The notes beneath the pieces were generated by a model. The model ran no database searches. It saw only the letters and a program-made list of their open reading frames with translations, and had not been told where the DNA came from. Shown here piece after piece: positions 27,252-36,736 of a stretch of 64,000 nt of DNA; within the stretch, counting starts at the first letter, position 1, and every line of letters starts with the position of its first letter. The position numbers and the translations under genes are program-made. Origin of the DNA: Taibaiella soli (GTDB lineage Bacteria; Bacteroidota; Bacteroidia; Chitinophagales; Chitinophagaceae); NCBI RefSeq assembly GCF_003236175.1, contig NZ_QKTW01000010.1, forward strand, positions 93,958-157,957, read 5' to 3'.

Positions 27252-29158
27252 TAGAGGTATTTTTCCAGCCATACTTCCGTTGTGACAAGCTGCCAGATCT
27301 TCGAGAAGTAAATACTTTCACTTTTACGCGCCCACCATTTATCGGCATCAGAAAGATCAAGGATACCGCGTTGTTTCAGCTGATCTATTTTCTTTCGGGC
27401 AAAATCTTCAATAACGGAATTCTGCTGCAGCCACTGTTGTAACGGCAGTTCAAAGCCCTTCTTCGGCATCGAAAGATTTTCCGTAGTAATGTATTTTGAA
27501 GCTACTTCGCGCAGCAATGGTTTGTTTGTTTCACCGTTGTAACGGATATGCAAAGGCAGTTTAGCCACCCATTCAATCAATTCATGATCAAGCAACGGAT
27601 AACGCATTTCCAGGCTGTGCGCCATTCCCGTAAGATCATCACGATAGACATGGTGCGCACCGATGTAATATTTCAGATCATAATAAAACAATGCTTCCGG
27701 AACGGACAAATTTTCAACCGCGGCATCAAACGGTAGAAGTTTCGCAACATCAGCTTTTCCTTTCAACATCCGTGCAATCTCACTGTAACGCATACCCAGT
27801 CTTGCGTGCGTGAAATATTTCAACACTGTATCGGTGCTCATGTAGTCGATTGCCTTCGTCAGAAATTCACCAACCGAAGGCAAAAATTTACGAATAGGAA
27901 AGATTTTTTTCCGGCGTTCCCATTCTCTATAATTCAGGTAATAATTGTAGCCGCCAAAAACCTCATCACCTCCTAATCCATTTATCACAACCTTATAGCC
28001 TTCTTTGTGCAAATAATCCGATGCCGCTAAACCAGGTTCCAGACTCACGTACGGCTCTTCGTAGTGCTGCAGCGAAGCTTCGAGATTACCGATGATTTCT
28101 TCTGGCTTGATGATGTGAACATGATGAACGATGTTCAGCTTTTTCGCCATCGCAATCGCCTGCGGCAATTCATCCATACCTTTTCCTGTGCCGTCAAATC
28201 CCAGCGAATAACTATGAAAATCGGGATGCTGTTTGGAACAAAGCGCTGTCAATGTTGTAGAATCAATACCACCACTCATCAACGAAGTCACAGGTACATC
28301 TGCCTGCATTTGCATTTGCACAATTTTTTGCAACCGGGCGTCAAGTGCTGCAACTGCATCTTCTTTCGAAATCTTCAATCGCTCGCCACCAACCGGAATC
28401 TGCCAATAGCATTGCTCTTCTACCCTTCCCGACCGCATATCGATCCTCATCCAGCAACCTGGCGGAATGGAATGAATATTTTCAAAACAGGTTTCAGGCG
28501 GAGCAGACGACTGATATAAAAAATTGCTGGCTAATCCCTGAAAATTAATACTTCTTTTTACCCAGGGCGCCTGCAAAATGGCCTTAATTTCGGAGGACCA
28601 GGTAAGCCCTTTTTCATCGCGATGGTAGAAAAAAGGTTTAATCCCTACTCTGTCACGAACCAGGAATACAGACTTTTGCTTTGCATCATAAATCGCAAAT
28701 GCAAACATGCCATTCAGGTATTTGGGGAGCGAATTTCCCCAACGCCTATAGCCATGTAAAATGACTTCAGAATCACTTTCGGTACGAAAATGGAAACCGG
28801 CAGATTGCAATTCCTTGCGCAGTTCTTTGTAGTTGTAAATTTCGCCGTTGAAAGTTAAAACATGTGATCCGTCTTCGGAAAACATCGGTTGGTGACCGGC
28901 TGCAGAAAGATCAACAATGGAAAGTCTCCGAAAGCCGAAGCCCAATTTTGTTTTCCCGCCTGCGGCAATGGATTTGGTCTCATTTTTTACCGCGGCAATA
29001 GAATCAGTTCCGTGAAAATGTCCCAGTTGGTCCGAGCTATCCAGCAACATATAGCCTTCATCATCCGGGCCACGATGGCGGATCGCGAAAGTCATTTTTT
29101 CCAATACCGAAGCGTCTGCTGGTTCCTGAAACCGGACAAAACCACAAATACCACACAT
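27251..29158 (-). CDS. asnB: Asparagine synthase (glutamine-hydrolysing)
   Basis: The 635-residue enzyme makes asparagine from aspartate, ATP and glutamine. The N-terminal glutaminase has nucleophile Cys2 (MCGICGF), RRLSIVDLS and FNGEIYNY. The synthetase domain has the ATP pyrophosphatase loop SLMSGGIDST and later NGLGGDEVFGGYNYY and MRYPLLDHELIEW. It is slightly longer than E. coli AsnB (554) and of the type often found in exopolysaccharide or capsule loci, so amidation of a sugar or peptide cannot be excluded. It stands alone, with no obvious biosynthetic partner. Its stop codon touches a CCTCC/GGAGG repeat. Confidence 0.9.
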   Translation of the reverse strand: MCGICGFVRFQEPADASVLEKMTFAIRHRGPDDEGYMLLDSSDQLGHFHGTDSIAAVKNETKSIAAGGKTKLGFGFRRLSIVDLSAAGHQPMFSEDGSHVLTFNGEIYNYKELRKELQSAGFHFRTESDSEVILHGYRRWGNSLPKYLNGMFAFAIYDAKQKSVFLVRDRVGIKPFFYHRDEKGLTWSSEIKAILQAPWVKRSINFQGLASNFLYQSSAPPETCFENIHSIPPGCWMRIDMRSGRVEEQCYWQIPVGGERLKISKEDAVAALDARLQKIVQMQMQADVPVTSLMSGGIDSTTLTALCSKQHPDFHSYSLGFDGTGKGMDELPQAIAMAKKLNIVHHVHIIKPEEIIGNLEASLQHYEEPYVSLEPGLAASDYLHKEGYKVVINGLGGDEVFGGYNYYLNYREWERRKKIFPIRKFLPSVGEFLTKAIDYMSTDTVLKYFTHARLGMRYSEIARMLKGKADVAKLLPFDAAVENLSVPEALFYYDLKYYIGAHHVYRDDLTGMAHSLEMRYPLLDHELIEWVAKLPLHIRYNGETNKPLLREVASKYITTENLSMPKKGFELPLQQWLQQNSVIEDFARKKIDQLKQRGILDLSDADKWWARKSESIYFSKIWQLVTTEVWLEKYL

Positions 29159-29297
29159 GAAATTAACTCCTGAAAATTCTATTTATTTGCACCGGCAATT
29201 TAAAAACCTGCCGGAACGACGAAAAACAGTGCCAAAATAGGCATTAATCCGCATAAAAAACGGAGCATCGTCGCCGGTATTATCAGGCAAGATTTTT

Positions 29298-30053
29298 ATG
29301 AAGCGGTATTTTTTAGAAGTAATGTACAATGGTACGGCCTTTCACGGCTCGCAGCTGCAGGGCGATATTCCAACGGTTCAGTTAGCGGTCAATAAAGCAT
29401 TGGCCACACTGATGCGCCGTCCTGTAGAAACATTTGGCGCCAGCCGCACCGATGAAGGCGTACACGCGCTGAGCAATTTTTATCATTTCGATAATGACGG
29501 AGCATTAAATCCGCAGTTGCTTTATAAAATGAACGCCATTCTGCAGGATGCCATTAGTATAAAAGCCATTTACGAAGCGCTGGATCCCGAAACCAATGCG
29601 CGTTTTGCTGCTACCAGCCGTCAGTACCGTTATCGCATTTACGGAAAGAAAAATCCGTTTCTACACGAAAGAGCCTTATATCATCCTTATCGTCTAGATA
29701 AAAATGTACTGGATCAAACAGCAGCCGCACTCAAAGAATACAGCAATTTCGAAACATTCTCCAAACGCAATACACAAACCAAAACCTTTATCTGCAACAT
29801 CATGGACGCGCATTGGGAAGATCATGGTAATGAATTGCATTTTGTGGTAGAAGCCAACCGTTTTTTACGCGGTATGGTGCGGGGCCTGGTTGGTACACAA
29901 TTGCAAGCTGGCCGCGGTCGTTTTGACGTCGACGGTTTCCGCAAAATCATTGAGGCGCAGGATTGCACCAAGGCAGATTTTAGTGTTACGGGGCACGGAC
30001 TTTATCTGGAACAGGTTAAATATCCATCTGGTCTGCTCGTTCAAATTCAATAA
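29298..30053 (+). CDS. truA: tRNA pseudouridine(38-40) synthase
   Basis: The 251-residue enzyme isomerises uridines 38-40 in the tRNA anticodon arm. The catalytic Asp52 lies in GASRTDEGVHAL. Other family motifs are YNGTAFHGSQ near the N-terminus, RQYRYRIYG in the middle, and EANRFLRGMVRGLVGT before the C-terminus. The length is normal. It is divergent from asnB with a 139-bp gap, and no partner gene follows. Confidence 0.96.
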   Translation: MKRYFLEVMYNGTAFHGSQLQGDIPTVQLAVNKALATLMRRPVETFGASRTDEGVHALSNFYHFDNDGALNPQLLYKMNAILQDAISIKAIYEALDPETNARFAATSRQYRYRIYGKKNPFLHERALYHPYRLDKNVLDQTAAALKEYSNFETFSKRNTQTKTFICNIMDAHWEDHGNELHFVVEANRFLRGMVRGLVGTQLQAGRGRFDVDGFRKIIEAQDCTKADFSVTGHGLYLEQVKYPSGLLVQIQ

Positions 30054-30348
30054 AAGTCAATTCGGCAAAAGTTAAAGGGTTAATCCGTCAAAAAATAAAC
30101 AGTTAAAAAGGTAATTGGATAAAAGGTTAAATCAGTCAAACAACGACCGATTTAACCCTTTGACACTTTAACCAATTAACCATTTTACACACCCAAAAAA
30201 ACTTATTAACATTTTAACTCTTTAACCTATTGACATAGTTGGAAGATTCATATTTTCATTTTAATTTTATGTCAGTTTCCCCAGAACATATATTCATTGT
30301 AATCTTCCCATTTGAAACGTAGCAATTCATTATTATATAAACTACGAA

Positions 30349-30582
30349 ATGGCTACGTACATTATTAAGAACACGAAATCACGAATCATGGCAGAAGATT
30401 CGTGGGAACTGGTAAAGCAAATGAACAAACTTTCTGCAATGCCGGCTGACAGCATCAATCAGTTTATGTCAGATTATGCACGACGGATCATGTTGCGCAA
30501 CGGTAAAATGATCAGTACAAACGACATCAATCTATTCGTCACACACTTGATACAGATTGGCGAAATTGAGCAAGTACAATAA
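30349..30582 (+). CDS. Small conserved-looking protein of 77 residues, unknown
   Basis: The 77-residue protein is helical and soluble: DSWELVKQMNKLSAMPADSIN, then a basic Met-rich stretch (YARRIMLRNGKMI). It has its own strong terminator directly after the stop, which supports a real gene. No family is recognised. The 295-bp gap upstream consists of simple AAAGGTTAA/TTAACC text repeats and an AT-rich leader. The size and charge would suit a small regulator or a subunit of a larger complex, without further support. Confidence 0.65.
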   Translation: MATYIIKNTKSRIMAEDSWELVKQMNKLSAMPADSINQFMSDYARRIMLRNGKMISTNDINLFVTHLIQIGEIEQVQ

Positions 30583-30614
30583 AAAATGCCCTCAACAATG
30601 TTGGGGGCATTTTC
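30583..30614 (+). terminator. Rho-independent terminator after the 77-residue gene
   Basis: AAAATGCCCTCAAC / (G)TTGGGGGCATTTT forms a hairpin flanked by A and T runs, starting directly at the stop codon. It could act in both directions and also end the convergent nitroreductase transcript. Confidence 0.85.
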
Positions 30615-30665
30615 GTGTTATCAATCTACAACCGTATCAATGTTTTAATCTATTAACCTTTCAAC

Positions 30666-31295
30666 TTAGTTCAGCGAAATCACCAATTTATCAGAAGCAC
30701 GGCGCACTTTAGCCGCATTCGCAAGGAAATCAGCTTCTTCGTTACGATAGCCTAAAGGCAGCAATGTCACGCTTTTCAGACCTTTTTCTTTCAAACCTAA
30801 CAGTGCATCCAGCTCATCACTATTAAAACCTTCCATTGGAGTAGCGTCTACTTTTTCAACCGCAGCAGCGGCAATAGCTGTACCAAATGCAATGTACGCC
30901 TGACGTGCAGCCCACTGGTGGTTTACATCCTGCGCACGATCCGTAACACGAAGCATTGTGTTTTTGAAATCGTTCAGCGTTTCCGCCGGAACACCGCGTG
31001 TTTCTATGATATTGTCGATATAGTCCTGGATATGACTTTCGTTGATTTCAGTCCATGCTGCAAAAATCAGCAAGTGCGAGCTCTCTGTAATCTGAGGCTG
31101 ATTGAAAGCAACGGATTTGATTTTTTCTCTCAATTCAGGATTCTCTACCACAATAATAGAATAAGGTTGCAAACCCATTGAAGACGCCGACAAACGGGCA
31201 GCTTCAACGATTCTGTCTACTTTTTCCTGAGGAACAGCTTCACCGTTCATGCGTTTGGTGGCATAACGCCAGTTCAATGCTTGTAAGAAATCCAT
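30666..31295 (-). CDS. Nitroreductase-family NAD(P)H-dependent oxidoreductase
   Basis: I start at ATG 31295 (209 residues; MDFLQALNWRYATKRMNG is the usual family beginning). The frame runs on to 31382, but those 29 residues look like leader sequence. The FMN-binding signatures are WRYATKRMNG at the N-terminus, ARLSASSMGLQPYSIIVV, and the C-terminal glycine region SVTLLPLGYRNEEADFLA. The family reduces nitro groups, quinones or flavins. It lies 260 bp downstream of a TetR gene on the same strand, which may control it. Confidence 0.92.
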   Translation of the reverse strand: MDFLQALNWRYATKRMNGEAVPQEKVDRIVEAARLSASSMGLQPYSIIVVENPELREKIKSVAFNQPQITESSHLLIFAAWTEINESHIQDYIDNIIETRGVPAETLNDFKNTMLRVTDRAQDVNHQWAARQAYIAFGTAIAAAAVEKVDATPMEGFNSDELDALLGLKEKGLKSVTLLPLGYRNEEADFLANAAKVRRASDKLVISLN

Positions 31296-31555
31296 GTGTT
31301 TTGTTTTTGTTTTTGAAGAATTTTTATTGTTTAATTTTTGATGAGTTGAAATCCGTTCACCATAAATCAAGAACCATTCCAACCTATTAACGTATTAACT
31401 TACCAACTTTTCAAGACACCATTACAAAAGCTAACAGTGTTAATTTATTTGTTCTAAAAAAATGGCTCATCGCCATTCTTATTATTATCTTTTATGAAGG
31501 TTTTACACAACGACGTATTAACCTTTTAACGTTTCAACCTATTAACCGTCGACGT

Positions 31556-32155
31556 CTACGCCAAAGACGAGATGAATCCCGAAATCGCATCATCCAGCAC
31601 CATTCTGTTCATCTCTTCTGATGAGTTCACATTGCCCATCATATTGATGGAAATCAGCCCATGCATAATCGACCAGTAAGTATGAAACTTCAAGAATGCA
31701 TTCGTCCCAGGATTTTTACCCGCCAGGATTGCGTCCTGAATTGTAGAAATCACCAAACCCGAATAAGCCTGCAGTTCCGGAACTTTTTTCACTGTATCAC
31801 AAGATGGCATACCCAATCCGTACATCAACTGGTAGTATTCGCGGTTATTAAACGCAAATTCCCAATACTTTACGGCCATTTCCCTCAGTTGATCTGCTGC
31901 TGTTTCACACTGTGATTTAGCAGCTTCCAGATCCGTTCTCAATATCACAAAGCCCTTACGGGTAAATTCGAGCAGGATTGCATCCTTATTTTCAAAATGG
32001 TCGTAGATCACCGGAACACTATATTCAATAGCATCAGCAATTTTACGAATAGAAAGTGAATGGACACCTTCTGCAGTGATCAGGTCCCATGCCGCATCTA
32101 AAATCGCGGCCCTCACCTCTTCCTTTTGTCGTATTCTTCTTTCTGCAATTCCCAT
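31556..32155 (-). CDS. TetR/AcrR-family transcriptional regulator
   Basis: The 199-residue protein has a TetR helix-turn-helix at about 8-55 (VRAAILDAAWDLITAEGVHSL, IRKIADAIEYSVPVIYDHFENKDAIL), followed by a helical ligand-binding domain with the family-like KYWEFAFNNREYYQLMYG. Its length is normal. The ligand is unknown. The nitroreductase gene downstream on the same strand is the nearest candidate target. No clear palindromic operator was found by eye in the 468-bp region upstream. Confidence 0.92.
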   Translation of the reverse strand: MGIAERRIRQKEEVRAAILDAAWDLITAEGVHSLSIRKIADAIEYSVPVIYDHFENKDAILLEFTRKGFVILRTDLEAAKSQCETAADQLREMAVKYWEFAFNNREYYQLMYGLGMPSCDTVKKVPELQAYSGLVISTIQDAILAGKNPGTNAFLKFHTYWSIMHGLISINMMGNVNSSEEMNRMVLDDAISGFISSLA

Positions 32156-32574
32156 ATCGTCTCCTTTTTTCCTAACAGCGTTAGCAAAGTTAAATCGATT
32201 ATTTGATTGACAAAGCTAATCTGTTTAATGGAAGGATAGCTAAAACTTATATCACAAGTTATAAGTTATAGGTTTTGAGTTATAAGTGCTCATTCGCAAT
32301 TAATTCAATTAGGATTCACGGTTTACACCAACATCACAGCTCCGGTTAAACATAGTTGCGACGCTCCGTTCATCTTCAGTCTTACTATGGGCTTCCCGCT
32401 ACGTGTTTTTTGCCATGATGCAAACGCGAAACCAGATTGCGACGTCGTCATTCTTCCTCCTTGCAACAACCCCTAAAACACAAAACTGTGCTGTTCAACG
32501 AGAAACCTTTTCAAACCCCGAGCAAACACTCGCTGGAAATTCTCCTCCTCTGGAGGAGTTAGAGGAGGCCCAAT
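32156..32574. other. Gene-free spacer with degenerate GCGAAA(T/C)CAG repeat and CCTCC/GGAGG hairpin
   Basis: The gap between fusA and the TetR gene holds a degenerate half copy of the GCGAAATCAG element (GCGAAACCAGATTGCGACGTCG, from 32426) and the third CCTCC/GGAGG hairpin (32541-32570). A short AT-rich tract of TTATAAGTTATAGG-type text lies at 32250-32290. I see no gene in it. Confidence 0.6.
32541..32570. repeat. CCTCC/GGAGG hairpin repeat, copy 3 (next to fusA terminator)
   Basis: The sequence TCTCCTCCTCTGGAGGAGTTAGAGGAGGCC is nearly identical to copy 2. It lies directly beyond the fusA terminator. Confidence 0.65.
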
Positions 32575-32605
32575 AAAAAAGCCGGTCCTTTCGGAACCGG
32601 CTTTT
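32575..32605 (-). terminator. Rho-independent terminator of fusA
   Basis: AAGCCGGTCC / GGAACCGGCTT forms a strong hairpin with a T run on the minus strand, 18 bp after the fusA stop. Confidence 0.92.
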
Positions 32606-32623
32606 CAAATATTGAAACCTTAA

Positions 32624-34765
32624 TTAGGCGTTTACTTTACCTTTTGTTTTTGCGATTACTTCTTCCTCTACGTTACGTGGAGCTGCAGCGTAGTGGCTGA
32701 ATTCCATTGTAGAAGATGCACGGCCTGAAGACAGTGAACGGAGTTGTGTTACATAACCAAACATTTCGCTCAGCGGAACTTTAGCTTTGATCACCTGTGC
32801 ATTGTTACGAGTATCCATACCTTCCAGCATTGCACGACGACGGTTCAGATCACCTGTAACGTCACCCATGTATTGGTCCGGAGTGATAACTTCTACTTTC
32901 ATGATTGGTTCCAGGATCTGTGGCTTAGCCTTGCGACCAGCTTCACGGAAACCAGATTTAGCACAAAGTTCGAATGACATACCATCAGAGTCAACTGCGT
33001 GGAATGAACCGTCGAAGATACGCACACGCATATGTTCTACAGGGAAACCAGCCAGAGGACCAGTAGTCATTGAAGCTTCAAAACCTTTCTGGATAGGTCC
33101 GATGAATTCTTTTGGAATAGAACCACCGAAGATATCATTGATAAACTGGAAGTTACCTTTACCTTCTGCAAGGAAAGCTTCGTCAGCAGGGCCGATTTCG
33201 AACATGATGTCGGCGAATTTACCACGACCACCAGATTGTTTTTTGAACACTTCACGGTGTTGGATCATCATCGTGAATGCTTCTTTATAAGCAACCTGAG
33301 GAGCACCCTGGTTTACTTCTACCTTGAACTCGCGACGCATACGGTCAACGATGATTTCGAGGTGGAGCTCACCCATACCAGACAGGATTGTTTGGCCGGT
33401 GTCTTCGTCAGTTTTAACGCGGAGTGTTGGATCTTCTTCAACGAGTTTAGCGATAGCCATACCCATTTTATCAACGTCAGCCTGAGTTTTAGGCTCAACA
33501 GCGATAGAGATTACCGGTTCTGGGATAAACATGTTTTCCAGAACGATCGGGTGTTTTTCGTCGCAAAGAGTATCACCAGTTTTGATGTCTTTGAAACCTA
33601 CAGCCGCACCGATATCACCAGCTTCGATGAAATCAATCGGGTTCTGTTTGTTTGCGTGCATCTGCATGATACGGCTGATACGCTCGTTTTTGCCAGAACG
33701 TACGTTCAGAACGTAAGAACCTGCATCGAGGTGACCAGAGTAAGCGCGGAAGAACGCCAGACGACCTACGAAAGGATCAGTCATGATCTTGAACGCCAGG
33801 GCAGCAAATGGTTCTTTTGCATCTGGTTTACGGATGATTTCAGCACCAGTATCAGGATCAGTACCTTGGATCGCTTCGATATCTACAGGGCTAGGCAGGT
33901 AGCGGATTACACAATCCAACATTTTCTGCACGCCTTTGTTTTTGTAAGAAGAACCACACAGCATTGGGATAATGCTCAGGTCGATTGTTGCTTTACGAAC
34001 TGCTTCGTGGATTTCATCTTCAGAGATGCTGTTCGGATCTTCGAAGAATTTCTCCATCAGTTGGTCGTCGTATTCAGCTACTGCTTCTACGAGCGCTGCA
34101 CGCCATTCGTTAGCTTCAGCAACCATGTCAGCTGGAATTTCACCTTCAGTGTAAGTCATACCCTGAGTTGCGTCATCCCATACGATTGCTTTCATGGTGA
34201 TCAGATCAACTACACCTTTGAAGTTGTCTTCAGCACCGATAGGCAGCTGCAGTGGAACTGATTTTGCACCCAGCATGTCACGTACCTGCTGAACTACCAT
34301 CAGGAAGTCTGCACCGATACGGTCCATTTTGTTTACGAAACCGATACGTGGTACACGGTAACGGTTTGCCTGACGCCATACTGTTTCAGACTGAGGCTCA
34401 ACGCCATCTACAGCTGAGAACAAAGCAACCAGACCATCCAGTACACGCATAGAACGCTCTACTTCTACAGTAAAGTCAACGTGACCCGGAGTATCGATGA
34501 TGTTGAATTTGTATTTTTTAGAATCTGCAGTCGGGTTACCCTGGATTGTAGGGAAGTTCCAAAAACAGGTTGTTGCGGCAGAAGTGATCGTGATACCACG
34601 CTCTTGCTCCTGAGCCATCCAGTCCATTGTAGCACCACCCTCGTGTACTTCACCAATTTTGTGGTTTACACCAGTGTAGTAAAGGATACGTTCAGTAGTA
34701 GTGGTTTTACCGGCATCGATGTGCGCCGCAATACCAAAGTTGCGCTGTAAGCGTAAGTCTGCCAT
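32624..34765 (-). CDS. fusA: Translation elongation factor G
   Basis: The 713-residue GTPase drives ribosomal translocation. The G domain shows [15 protein letters not shown] (G1), [11 protein letters not shown] (G2), [16 protein letters not shown] (G3), NKMDR (G4) and a GSSYKNKG element (G5). Domains II to V follow, with [10 protein letters not shown]-like and [14 protein letters not shown] motifs in domain III and GEVTGDLN-like sequence ([13 protein letters not shown]) in domain V. Length and motifs are typical of the main bacterial EF-G. It stands alone, away from the str ribosomal operon. It has its own promoter and terminator. Confidence 0.97.
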   Translation of the reverse strand: MADLRLQRNFGIAAHIDAGKTTTTERILYYTGVNHKIGEVHEGGATMDWMAQEQERGITITSAATTCFWNFPTIQGNPTADSKKYKFNIIDTPGHVDFTVEVERSMRVLDGLVALFSAVDGVEPQSETVWRQANRYRVPRIGFVNKMDRIGADFLMVVQQVRDMLGAKSVPLQLPIGAEDNFKGVVDLITMKAIVWDDATQGMTYTEGEIPADMVAEANEWRAALVEAVAEYDDQLMEKFFEDPNSISEDEIHEAVRKATIDLSIIPMLCGSSYKNKGVQKMLDCVIRYLPSPVDIEAIQGTDPDTGAEIIRKPDAKEPFAALAFKIMTDPFVGRLAFFRAYSGHLDAGSYVLNVRSGKNERISRIMQMHANKQNPIDFIEAGDIGAAVGFKDIKTGDTLCDEKHPIVLENMFIPEPVISIAVEPKTQADVDKMGMAIAKLVEEDPTLRVKTDEDTGQTILSGMGELHLEIIVDRMRREFKVEVNQGAPQVAYKEAFTMMIQHREVFKKQSGGRGKFADIMFEIGPADEAFLAEGKGNFQFINDIFGGSIPKEFIGPIQKGFEASMTTGPLAGFPVEHMRVRIFDGSFHAVDSDGMSFELCAKSGFREAGRKAKPQILEPIMKVEVITPDQYMGDVTGDLNRRRAMLEGMDTRNNAQVIKAKVPLSEMFGYVTQLRSLSSGRASSTMEFSHYAAAPRNVEEEVIAKTKGKVNA

Positions 34766-34799
34766 TGTTATAATTATTATTTTGTTTTAAAACGGTGGG

Positions 34800-34807
34800 C
34801 AAAGGTA
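34800..34807 (-). promoter_or_regulatory. fusA promoter -7 element (TACCTTTG)
   Basis: TACCTTTG on the minus strand fits TAnnTTTG exactly and lies 34 bp before the fusA start codon. The upstream partner is weak (TTTAC at about 18 bp). Confidence 0.7.
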
Positions 34808-35141
34808 TGGATTAAAAATGATAATGTAAAAATACGGTGAACCATTCATTCTAAAATAATAATAAAAAAACGTTAACCCACATTTCATATTCATAGTATA
34901 TCCAAATATGTACTGACAATCAATCGGCAACAAACAGTTGACAACTACCAGCAGAGAATGGACAGTTGACCATTGATAATTGACAAGCACTCCACGTTTA
35001 ACTGCTTTAACGTATAACTCATCCCCCACAACTCATAGCCATAACTTATAACGTATAACCTACAATTTATCGGCATAAGTTTTAACTTTATAATAGCTGA
35101 CAGACAACGCTTTTTAACAAATTTCTTCAGGGCATCGCAAG
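34808..35141. other. Divergent intergenic region between fusA and the HtrA gene
   Basis: About 330 bp without a gene. It holds text-like tracts (ACAGTTGACAACTACC, ATAACTCATAGCCATAACTTATAAC) of the same kind as at 1080, 4330 and 8170. Short minus-strand ORFs in it do not look coding. Confidence 0.6.
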
Positions 35142-35149
35142 TATATTTG
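35142..35149 (+). promoter_or_regulatory. htrA promoter -7 element (TATATTTG)
   Basis: TATATTTG fits TAnnTTTG exactly and lies 27 bp upstream of the ATG at 35177. No good -33 element is visible. Confidence 0.6.
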
Positions 35150-35176
35150 GTAAACAATTAAAATTTCATTTCAGCT

Positions 35177-36679
35177 ATGAAATCCAGATTCTTCCCGGTT
35201 ATTATCACAGCTGCACTCACATCACTATTAACATTATTCGTTGCAGCGAAATTTCAGAACCACATGCCATTTATTGCCGGCGAAAAGCAGGCACAGCTCC
35301 CCGTTAACTACACCAGTTTCGACAATTCCAGCCGAGCGGGCGCTACTCAGGTAGATTTCCAGAATGCAGCCGAGAGTTCGGTAAAAGCGGTCGTGCATAT
35401 TAAAACAGCGACAAAAGCACGAGCGGTCGTAGCGGAAGATCCATTTGGCAGCGACATGTTCGGCAACTTGTTTGGTCGAAGGGAATATCTACTGCCGCCA
35501 CAGATCGGTTCGGGTTCGGGCGTGATCATTTCCCCCGACGGATATATTGTCACCAATAACCACGTCGTTTCTGGTGCAGATCAGGTGACGGTAACATTTA
35601 ATGATCGTTACACCTCTACCGCAAAAGTGATCGCTACGGATCCTTCTACTGATATTGCCCTGTTAAAGGTGGAAGAAAAAAATCTGCCTTATATGGAATT
35701 CGGCAATTCCGATGATGTACATCTTGGCCAATGGGTGCTGGCTGTCGGTTATCCATTGTCACTCGACGCTACAGTGACCGCGGGTATTGTCAGTGCGAAG
35801 AGCCGCTCTATTGGCATCAATCGCACGCAGGCATCCAACGCCATTGAGTCGTTTATCCAAACGGACGCCGCGGTAAATCCGGGCAACAGCGGTGGCGCAC
35901 TGGTTAATACAAGCGGGCAGCTAATTGGTATCAACTCCGCGATCGCCTCGCCTACAGGAAGCTATGCTGGCTACTCTTACGCGATTCCTGCAAATATTGT
36001 CCATAAAGTAACAAACGATCTGATGAAATATGGCTCTGTGCAGCGTGGCTATCTTGGCATTCAATACCTTGATCGCCGCAACATCTCACCAGAGCAACTT
36101 TCCAGCCTCGGTATCGATAAAACGGAAGGCGTCTATGTAGCCGATGTAATTGCGAACGGCGGCGCCGCAAAAGCAGGTATTCAGAAAGGTGATTTTATCA
36201 CACAGGTAAATGGTGTTACTGTTCGTACAGAACCAGAACTGCTGGAACAAATTGCCCGTTACAAACCGGGCGACAATATCAGCGTGAGCTACCTGCGTAG
36301 TGGAAAAACTGCAACTTCGACAGTAGAACTTAAAAATATGCGCGGCACTACCGGCGTCATCAAAAATGAAAGTGGCAGTATGAAATTACTGGGCGCCAGC
36401 TTTCGCCAGTTAGCCAATGATGAAATGAAAAAATATGGCGTAAACGGCGGAGTAATGGTAACGGACCCGGGTAATGGCACATTGGCTCGAAGTACACAAA
36501 TTCAAAAAGGTTTTGTAGTTACTGCCGTAAATGATCGCGACATAAAAACGGTCAGCGATATTGCGCAAATTCTCAACCAAACCAACAATATCCAGATCGC
36601 CGGTTTTTATCCCGGCCGAAACGGAATGTATTATTACGGCATCAGTAATATAGATGCAAATGCAATTAATGAGCAATAA
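35177..36679 (+). CDS. htrA: HtrA/DegP-type periplasmic serine protease
   Basis: The 500-residue protein has an N-terminal signal or anchor (VIITAALTSLLTLFVAAKF) and a trypsin-like protease domain with the full triad: His in IVTNNHVVSGAD, Asp in STDIALLKVEE and Ser in NPGNSGGALVN. Two PDZ domains follow, the first beginning GYLGIQYLDRR with GVYVADVIANGGAAKAG, the second from about 395. It should act in periplasmic protein quality control. The gene is single, with a clear -7 element and a strong terminator, and diverges from fusA. Confidence 0.94.
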   Translation: MKSRFFPVIITAALTSLLTLFVAAKFQNHMPFIAGEKQAQLPVNYTSFDNSSRAGATQVDFQNAAESSVKAVVHIKTATKARAVVAEDPFGSDMFGNLFGRREYLLPPQIGSGSGVIISPDGYIVTNNHVVSGADQVTVTFNDRYTSTAKVIATDPSTDIALLKVEEKNLPYMEFGNSDDVHLGQWVLAVGYPLSLDATVTAGIVSAKSRSIGINRTQASNAIESFIQTDAAVNPGNSGGALVNTSGQLIGINSAIASPTGSYAGYSYAIPANIVHKVTNDLMKYGSVQRGYLGIQYLDRRNISPEQLSSLGIDKTEGVYVADVIANGGAAKAGIQKGDFITQVNGVTVRTEPELLEQIARYKPGDNISVSYLRSGKTATSTVELKNMRGTTGVIKNESGSMKLLGASFRQLANDEMKKYGVNGGVMVTDPGNGTLARSTQIQKGFVVTAVNDRDIKTVSDIAQILNQTNNIQIAGFYPGRNGMYYYGISNIDANAINEQ

Positions 36680-36693
36680 TTCATTTTACAAGA

Positions 36694-36728
36694 AAGAAGG
36701 CGACTGAAAGAATCGGTCGCCTTCTTTG
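36694..36728. terminator. Bidirectional terminator between htrA and the T9SS protease gene
   Basis: AAGAAGGCGAC(t) ... GTCGCCTTCTT is a strong stem located between two convergent stop codons (36679 and 36737). A and T flanks allow use in both directions. Confidence 0.88.
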
Positions 36729-36736
36729 TGTTCTTG

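Noticed and set aside
33236-34261. 341-codon plus-strand frame antisense to fusA
   Set aside because: Shadow of the highly biased fusA sequence; no family likeness.
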